A stretch of DNA of 64,000 bases from assembly GCA_021018815.1 (NCBI GenBank), contig JAITYX010000054.1:1054001-1118000 (forward strand), read 5' to 3'. This DNA comes from Talinum fruticosum (Eukaryota > Streptophyta > Magnoliopsida > Caryophyllales > Talinaceae). Of the stretch, positions 57,251 through 64,000 are shown piece after piece (the stretch's first letter is position 1; every line of letters begins with the position of its first letter). The position numbers and the translations under genes are program-made. The notes beneath the pieces were generated by a model, which was given only the letters and a program-made list of their open reading frames with translations, was not told the DNA's origin and made no database searches.

Positions 57251-59094
57251 TCACTCTTCCTCTTCCTCTTCCTCTTGTGGTTGTACTGGTCGACGGTGAG
57301 ATCCCGATGCTTGCTGAGATTTCATGAATTCGATGAACCGTGCTATTGGCTCGATGTAACCGTCCACCTTTTCTTTAACTTGCCTATTTTCAACCCAAGC
57401 ACACTAGCATGCTCAATCCATTGATGTAACTCGAAGTTAAATTATGCACTCGTTGCTCTCAAATTTGAGTCATCCGGAGTAGAAGCTTTCGGTGATTTGA
57501 AGGACATGGTTGGTTTTAAGTTTTTAGCCTCGGATCCAAGTTCATAAATGCGACCTTTCCTATTCGCATTGGCTTTGACCCACAACTCATGTTGTGAAGG
57601 GGTGGAGACATGATCCTCGGAAGAGTTGGGGTCATCAGTAGAAGGTTGAGTGGGTTGAATGTTTTTCAACTCTTCCCACTCTTTTTGAAACTTTTCCTGA
57701 ATTATATATAAATATTTGAGGCATGTAAGTATCACAGGTTGTCAAAGAAAACCATATATTGAAAAATATGAAAATTGCATATATAAGGTTACTCAATTTA
57801 AATGGCCTTGGATTTTTGGTCGACCCATTTGTCCTTTTTTGTTTTGTGAGTTCGTGAAAATAGTTGGGTCGGTAGAGGCTGAACTCCTTTAAGCTCCTTC
57901 ATCTAAATAGAAACCGGTGTTAGTCTAGATTTAATTTACTAATATGAGCATGTTAATAGTTGCATGCGTAATAGGTAATAAGGGGTATGTACCAATCGCC
58001 GCTTATGCTCTGTCATAAGGATTGAGCCACAAGTATGGAGCGATGAACCAAGTCAACCTTGATCAGCATGGCGGTTTTTCCGAGCTCGCTCGCGGAACTT
58101 CTTGTAGTCGGCAGCTTCCCAATATTCCAACAACTATCGCCAGTAGTTGTCACCCAACCATTTCGGCTTCTTCTTATTTTTCTTGCCTTCAAGCATGAAG
58201 TCCTTCAATCGATCACTTCCTTTTTCTCAAAATTTCTTCTTATTTGGACTTCATCGGTTGGTGACCAAGTGAAAAATTTCTGTATAAATGAAAAAGTAGT
58301 TTATAAGTTATGAATTATAATATAATGCTCAAACATGCACAATAAGTCATTATGTTATCCGAAATTTAGAAAACTAAATATTTTTCATTACCTTGAGCTC
58401 AGAAAACCACAAATCACGTTGTGATCGAGGAACTTTACCCCATGTAGGCTATGCTCCGTCATACTTGCTTTGGAAGATGTGGGAAATTGTGCCCACAACT
58501 TTATCAATGGGGAAGAACCTAATCAAGACACATAGAAAACAGTTAGTTATACTATTCTACTATTAAGCTTAATTTATTTTATTACTTATTATCACACTTA
58601 CCCTTCACCATCTAACTCGATCTGAATCTTTTCCCGATTGCTAGCATTGCTTGATTCAAGGCTAGCATGCTCGTTGCTCGCATCGGTTGGCCCATCATTT
58701 GTAGGCCTTTGTGGTGGCCTTTGTTCGGCACCAACGTGGATGCGTTTTATGTTGGTCGTACCATATTGGTTATATGCGTACGTATTGGGCGGGTTTGAGT
58801 ACATATGAGGGTGTTGAGAATATGGAGGGTTTGGAATAAAAGACCCACCCATTGGGCTTTGCATGTGTGGAATATTTGGAGGTTGGAAATAAGGAGGGTT
58901 AGGAATGAATGATCCACCCATTGGAGTTTGGTTGTAAGGGGAGTGTGGAGATAGTGCTCCACCTATAGGAGACTCGAAAGTTAAGAGGGTTTTGAGAGGG
59001 GTAGAAGTGCATCATTACCTTCACCATCGGTAATGACGTTTCTAGCCCGTCCCCAAGTAGCTGATCTTTTCGACCTGCCTCTACCTCTCTCCAT
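57251..59094 (-). pseudogene. Transposase_24 (Ptta/En/Spm, TNPA-like) gene of CACTA B
   Basis: Second protein of CACTA elements, thought to bind the subterminal repeats. Start ATG at 59,092-59,094 opens MERGRGRSKRSATWGRAR. A Pro/Asn/Gly-rich region follows with a repeated MGGSFIPNPPY motif (58,921-58,740), then an acidic end (IQIELDGEG, 58,600). Further exons separated by likely introns read: FFPIDKVVGTISHIF (58,500), KFFTWSPTDEVQIRRNF (58,280), KELKGVQPLPTQLF (57,900), and FQKEWEELKNIQ with TPSQHELWVKANANRKGRIY (57,690-57,530), the diagnostic Transposase_24 region. The C-terminus ends in an acidic run (QPQEEEEEEE) and TGA at 57,251, but a frame change lies at about 57,440. Intron borders were not all fixed, so some breaks may be introns; function is doubtful. 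Confidence 0.75.
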
Positions 59095-59338
59095 ATTTCC
59101 TAACATAAACAACATAAAAACATTATTACTAAACATCCAACGGTTAAAGTGATTCAATATAAAACAAAATAGAAACATTAGTAAACATATAAACATGTAA
59201 GCGTTAGATATAAATATTCTTCTATTAAGAAATTACGCTTCAATTGTTTCACCTTCATTTCATTGATAAGAATTCATTTGATTACAACATAAATAAAAGT
59301 TATTCAATATAAAACAAACCAAAAAAGAACATATTCAA

Positions 59339-62300
59339 CTAGCCACCATCCTCATCATCAGTATCATCATCGTCTTCTTCACTATCCTCTTTGGCATCAT
59401 TGAATATGAGATGTTCGTCTTCCTCATCGATGATCTTATCATCATCCCATTCACCTTCCTCATCTTCTTCACCATCCTCTTCTTCACTAACATCCTCAAT
59501 CCCATCTTCTTGGTTTAAAATAACATCATCAACTAATTCTTCTGCTGATATTGAGTTATCAAATAAAGTGTCCGAGCAAAGTTTCTATTATAGGATCGAT
59601 CTGTACCGATACTATCCTCTTGAAATGCAAGAGGAATAGTATATTGGTCATCAACTCGGCCCTTGGTTTTGCTGCCACTACGACGAACCAATTCAGCTTT
59701 TCTCTAGGGACCCCTTGTGGATATGACATATAATACACCTGAGTTGAAGTACTAGCAAATATGAAAGGACCGTACTTACGATAACGCCTTGTACGATGCA
59801 CTTCAACATACGAACTAAATTTATGGCCCCGAGTTCCCGAGGACGACTAGGGTCAAACCAATCGCATTTAAACAGACACACACCTTTTTATTGGTTCACC
59901 AACATATTCAACTTCAACTACTTCTTGCAAGATGCCGTAGTAATTATTTTCAACATGTCCTCCATCAGTTCCTTTTACACAAACACCACAATTGAAGGTC
60001 ATCCTCTCTTTATTTCGAGCCTCGGTATGAAATAACATTCCATTTACCGTGTATGTTGTCCATGTTTTCACTCTCCTTAAAGGACCTTGAGCTAATTGCA
60101 TCAAGTAAACATGCTTTTCATCATGATATATTCGATAAACAATGAATCCGTGTCAATAACATAGTATTGATTTAGTTTATTCAAATTGAAAATCGAATAC
60201 TAATAAATCCGAGGCATGAGCATTAAGTCTTAATATATGATACTCACAGCTCCTTCGAACTCACTTTCCACCATTGCATCAATTGCAGCATCACTAACAT
60301 CAGCATACATAGCTCGTTTTTGGTCTTCGAAGAGACCGAGTTTAAATTGTTTATTAATATGACATCATCGTTGCGAAAAAATTCATTGAAATGAGTGTTG
60401 TATAGGACAAGATAAACTCACTCAAGGTAAGGTTTAACTTCGAACAGTTCAAGTAAAACATGGACATGTGCAGCCGTCTTTTCCTTATCATCAAGGAAAC
60501 GCGGAGTAAACTTCCCAATTGGAGCACCTTCTGGTATGAATACCGAAAGAGTAGGATTGTGGTATGGAACTTCACTCCCTTCATTTCATCGACTTCTATT
60601 GCGCATGCAAGGCACGTTAGAGCCGAAATAGTAAGATGCAAAATGTGTTTCTTCAAATCGTGCATATTTTTCAGCGACACTCCTTCAGGCTTCGATTTGT
60701 TTCCTATGGATATCTTCAATCGGCCAAAGAACCTCTTAAATGGATACATACACCGGTATTGTACCGGACCACCCAATTTTGCTTCCTCCGCCAAGTGAAC
60801 AGGCAAGTGTTCCATCACATTGAAGAACCCAGGAGGAAATATTGTTTTCAATTTGAAATATTTCGATGCATTTGCTCTAACTCCGCATCTCGTAAAACAG
60901 ATGAGTAAAGGTTCTTGAAGAACTCACTAATTTCAATGAGAGGCGCTAAAACCTCGTCCGTGAGTGCACTAAATGCTATTGGAAGAAGACTCTCCATGAA
61001 AACATGACAATCATGACTTTTCATGCTATGGAACTTAGTGGTGTTTGGGTCTACAAGGTATGAAATGTTAGAACAAGAATCACCTGGCATTTTCAACTCT
61101 CTTGCCCATTCACATATTGCCCTCTTCTGCTCCAACGTCAACACATATTTTGCCTTCGGTTTCAGAATTTTACCATTTACTCCATGCTTTAAATTCAACT
61201 CTACACGATCACACAACTCTTCCAAATCCATTCTTGCCTTGATATCATCCTTTGTTTTCCCAGGAATATCCATAATAGTGTTAATTATATTCTCAAAAAG
61301 TTCTTTTCAATGTGCATCACATCTAGGTTGTGGCGAAGCAATTGATCTTTCCAATATGGAAGCTCCCAAAATATGCTTTGTTTTTTCCAATTATGATCCT
61401 TTTTAAACCCCGAAATGTTAATTTCTTGTTCTTCGTTACTTTGGGCAAGTTCTCAACCCATTGTTTTATTTCTTCCCCGTATATCGACGAGGAGGACTCG
61501 AATGTAAGGGTTTTCCTTTTGTAAATGATGCGTTATTCCTTTGGAACACGTGACTTCGTGGCAAAACCGCCGATGGAAATTCAACCATGAAAATTTTCGC
61601 CCATTTCTAAGTTTTAATGCTTTTTTATTCATACATACCGGGTATGACATGGCACCATGAGTACTCCATCCAAACAACATATCATAGGCCTGGAAATCAT
61701 TAATGGTCCACATCAACGCAGCCTTCATTAGAAAGTTCTCACCTTTTGAAATATCATATGTTTCCACACCATCTTCCCATAGTGTTTTCAACTCGTCAAT
61801 AAGAGGCCGCAAATACACATCAATTTTATTTTTCGGATTTGTAGGCCCTGGTATGATGCATGTCAAGAACATATAAGGCGTCGTCATGCATAACTTTGAT
61901 GGTAGATTATAAGGCGTAACAACAATCGGCCAGATTGAATAAGACCTTGAAGGTTGGTTGAATGGATTAAATCCATCCGCGCACAAACCAAGTCTAATAT
62001 TTCTAGGCTCAGTAGCAAATTTGGGGTGAAATCTGTCAAAATGTTTCCATGCTTCACCATATGAAGGATGACATAGGACACCATCCTCTCTTACATTCTC
62101 ATAATGTCATCTCATGCGCTCTCTTGTGGTTTTTGAAGCAAACAAGCGTTGATGTCTTGGTATTAATGGCAAGTAATGCATCCTTGCAAACGGAGTTCTT
62201 TGACTTTTTCCTTGTCTTTCCCTTTGACAGCTTCCATCTCGCATGACCACAAAACTTGCATGAATCAAGATCAATGTCCTCTTTGTAGAACAACATGTAA

Positions 62301-63007
62301 CCTTTTCGACCACAGTCAATTTTTTGAACATCCATCCCAAGATTTTTAATAACCTTCTTTGCATGGTGAATGTCACGAGGAACTTGGTTATTAGGCGGAC
62401 AAATCTCCTTCATAAGTTAAGCAATTTCATTAAAGCAATTTTAAGGCATGTTGTAGTCGAACTTGATACTCAACATTCTAACGGTGGCGGATAACTCGAG
62501 TGTGAGTTTCATTTCCTACCCACAAAGGTCCTTGGGCAGCCTCAACCATATTAAAGAAAGTTTGTGCATGGGTATTTGGAGGCTCACTTGTAGAGCCTTG
62601 ATTTGAGATCATGGCATCTCGTGACCATGTCATTCATACTGGTCGATATTTGATGCTACATCGCCGTAGTTCATATGATTGGAGTCACTTTCGTCGTTGA
62701 ATATGTTAGAAGTCATACCACCATCCTCATGTAAATGAGGATCTATTTCTCCATGACTAGTCCAATACCAATAGTTTGGAAGAAAACCATATTGATAAAG
62801 GTGTAACTTAACTTCATCGGGATCCTTATACTTCCGATTTTTGCAATTGCGACATGGACACCTATATTGTTGATTATGTACAAATTCTGATTGACTTCTA
62901 GCATATGCATCAAACTCCTCAACCCCGTCTAAAAACTCTTATTTATACCCAACTCTATCAGGTAATAACCTATGATACATCCATCTACGATGCGTAGGCC
63001 GGTCCAT
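59339..63007 (-). pseudogene. TNP2-type transposase gene of CACTA B
   Basis: Transposase of the CACTA element. Start ATG at 63,005-63,007 opens MDRPTHRRWMYHRLLPDRVG, the Transpos_assoc domain; an in-frame stop follows at about 62,940 and the frame continues (EFLDGVEEFDAYA, then RCPCRNCKN). Next come VPRDIHHAKKVIKNLGMD with CKFCGHARWK (62,413-62,200), a frame change, then GFNPFNQPSRSYSIWPIVV, LRPLIDELKTLWEDGVETYD and ALMWTINDFQAYDMLFGW (61,986-61,600; Transposase_21 core). Then LDVMHIEKNFFENI (about 61,320), MDIPGKTKDDIKARMDL to 60,848, a DUF4218 segment with FPPGFFNVMEHLPVHLAEEA (60,840), and DUF4216 features with NYYGILQEVVEVEYVGEP and FKCDWFDPSRPRELG (60,000-59,830). The end is an acidic tail (DDDDTDDEDGG) and TAG at 59,339-59,341. 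Stops and frameshifts argue against activity, though some gaps are introns. Confidence 0.85.
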
Positions 63008-63789
63008 ATATATTCGATTGACATTTAACAATTTATTAAATTATTAGTTATAGTAATCAATACATAAAGATGTTATGATTACATTTCTTCTATAATGAAT
63101 ATAATATATATAACCATTATGCATATATACTTTTCTTATACATTAATTTCTATATTTTACTCGTAATTATCTATGTCATAATTAAACTAATCACACCTAA
63201 TTAGCATAAATATACTCACACAAATATAATTGATTACATTATTTCTACCTAATTAGTATAAAATAACGCACACACAATTACAATGTATACAATTATTTCA
63301 AAATTTACAACAAACATTTCATTCCTAATTTCATACAACTAACCACTATTTATTAACAATTTGTCAAATGTTAAATAAATTTATAAATAAACCACAAACA
63401 ATTGCACATATATAAATCACAAATAACATTTACATCAACTTCAACAATAATTTCCAACAAATTTAACCCCATATACTTTAAATAACACAAATTTTATACA
63501 TAAATAACATTTACTTCAACTTCAATATTAATTTCCGACAAATCTAACCTCACATACTTTAACCAACACATCATCTATACATAAATAACATTTACTTCAC
63601 TTTTAACAATAATTTCCAATGAATCTAACATCACATACTTTAAACAACACAACATTTATACATAAATAACAAAATTGCACATTTTTCTTTTCAAATTCAT
63701 TCACAAACAACATTATTTTGCAATAAATTATATAAATTCATCAATTTGAAGTAAAATTATTAAAAACCCTAAATCAAATAAAAATCAAC
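63008..63789. other. AT-rich 5' region of CACTA B transposase gene
   Basis: Mostly A/T with diffuse repeats of a motif like CATAAATAACATTTACTTCA (about 63,420-63,670, three to four loose copies). No ORF. Probably an intron or promoter region upstream of the TNP2-type start codon. Confidence 0.5.
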
Positions 63790-64000
63790 AAAACAATACC
63801 TTGCACTAGGCGACGTCGAGAAGGCGGTGGCGACGGCGGCATCCTCCAGGCGGCAGCAGCAGCGGCACAAGGGGCGGGAGCAACCAAGGAGAACTCACTC
63901 GTCTTTGGGCTTCGGGTTCCTCACGCGGCGGACGAAAGGCGGCGGCCGGAGACGGCGGTGGCGAGCGAACGTCGAGGGGCTGGGCACTCTTGCTTGCAAT
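63790..64000 (-). other. GC-rich leader-like block at window edge
   Basis: Abrupt shift to GC-rich sequence with GGCGAC/GGCGGC repeats, unlike the AT-rich neighbours. On the minus strand it ends in AAG|GTATTG near 63,800, a reasonable splice donor. It may be the 5' untranslated exon of the CACTA B transposase gene or a GC-rich subterminal region. Confidence 0.4.

Larger units (their letters stand above)
56664..64000 (-). mobile_element. CACTA (En/Spm) transposon B, right end outside window
   Basis: Starts CACTACCGGAAAACGGAC at 56,664, a classic CACTA terminus, with ATA before it as the probable 3-bp target. Bases 56,690-56,920 are packed with the subterminal motif AGCGACGGA and its complement, in both orientations, as expected for TNPA binding sites. 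Two minus-strand genes follow: a Transposase_24-type gene and a TNP2-type gene. The GC-rich block at 63,790-64,000, with a minus-strand donor-like AAG|GTATTG near 63,800, may be a 5' leader exon. The partner terminus is not in the window. Confidence 0.88.

Noticed and set aside
1..64000. tRNA, rRNA or organelle-derived inserts
   Set aside because: No cloverleaf-like sequence with convincing A and B boxes and acceptor stem, no rRNA segments, and no recognisable plastid or mitochondrial gene were seen by eye; a tRNA scan and organelle search would be needed to exclude them.

Overview
This window is nuclear DNA of a flowering plant, probably a eudicot. It is AT-rich, has multi-exon genes with GT/AG introns, and holds Ty1/copia, Ty3/gypsy, LINE, CACTA, hAT, Harbinger and Stowaway-type transposons. 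I cannot name the species. Only two host genes are visible. Both encode GDSL esterase/lipases and both lie on the + strand, near the two sides of the window. About 41 kb of mostly nested, decayed transposons lies between them.

Layout. 1-4,200: a terminal-inverted-repeat element cut by the window edge, a Stowaway-like MITE, and the last three exons of GDSL gene 1, with a Harbinger-like MITE in its last intron. 4,450-7,600: a SINE-like fragment, a Tourist/Harbinger-like MITE with perfect TTA duplications, and LTR fragments. 7,598-17,107: a gypsy-type solo LTR with a 5-bp TSD, split by a 6.6-kb LINE with an 18-bp TSD. 18,200-20,100: a decayed minus-strand transposon ORF with its own TATA box. 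20,985-25,744: a gag-only gypsy-like unit between direct repeats. 26,085-28,470: a copia pol remnant lacking the reverse transcriptase core. 28,468-28,975: a snap-back palindrome with arms of about 245 bp.

29,068-43,427: a CACTA (En/Spm) transposon. Its TNP2 gene is split near the start codon by a gag-only copia element (29,865-37,986), which is itself split by a gypsy solo LTR (33,051-36,047). A hAT-type MITE sits further along in the same TNP2 gene. 45,688-50,691: GDSL gene 2, five exons with all catalytic blocks, but one nucleotide short at the exon 2/3 junction. A second copy of the hAT MITE lies in its intron 2.

51,790-64,000: a gypsy LTR fragment, then an outer LTR starting at 52,200. 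That outer LTR holds a complete inner solo LTR (52,466-55,526) and is interrupted again at 56,664 by a second CACTA transposon, which runs off the right edge. This CACTA carries a TNPA/Transposase_24-type gene and a TNP2-type gene on the minus strand.

The two GDSL genes look like dispersed tandem duplicates pushed apart by transposon build-up. No new gene system is evident. The most useful observations are the nesting chronology supported by target-site duplications, the two gag-only elements, the long palindrome, and the possible frameshift in GDSL gene 2.
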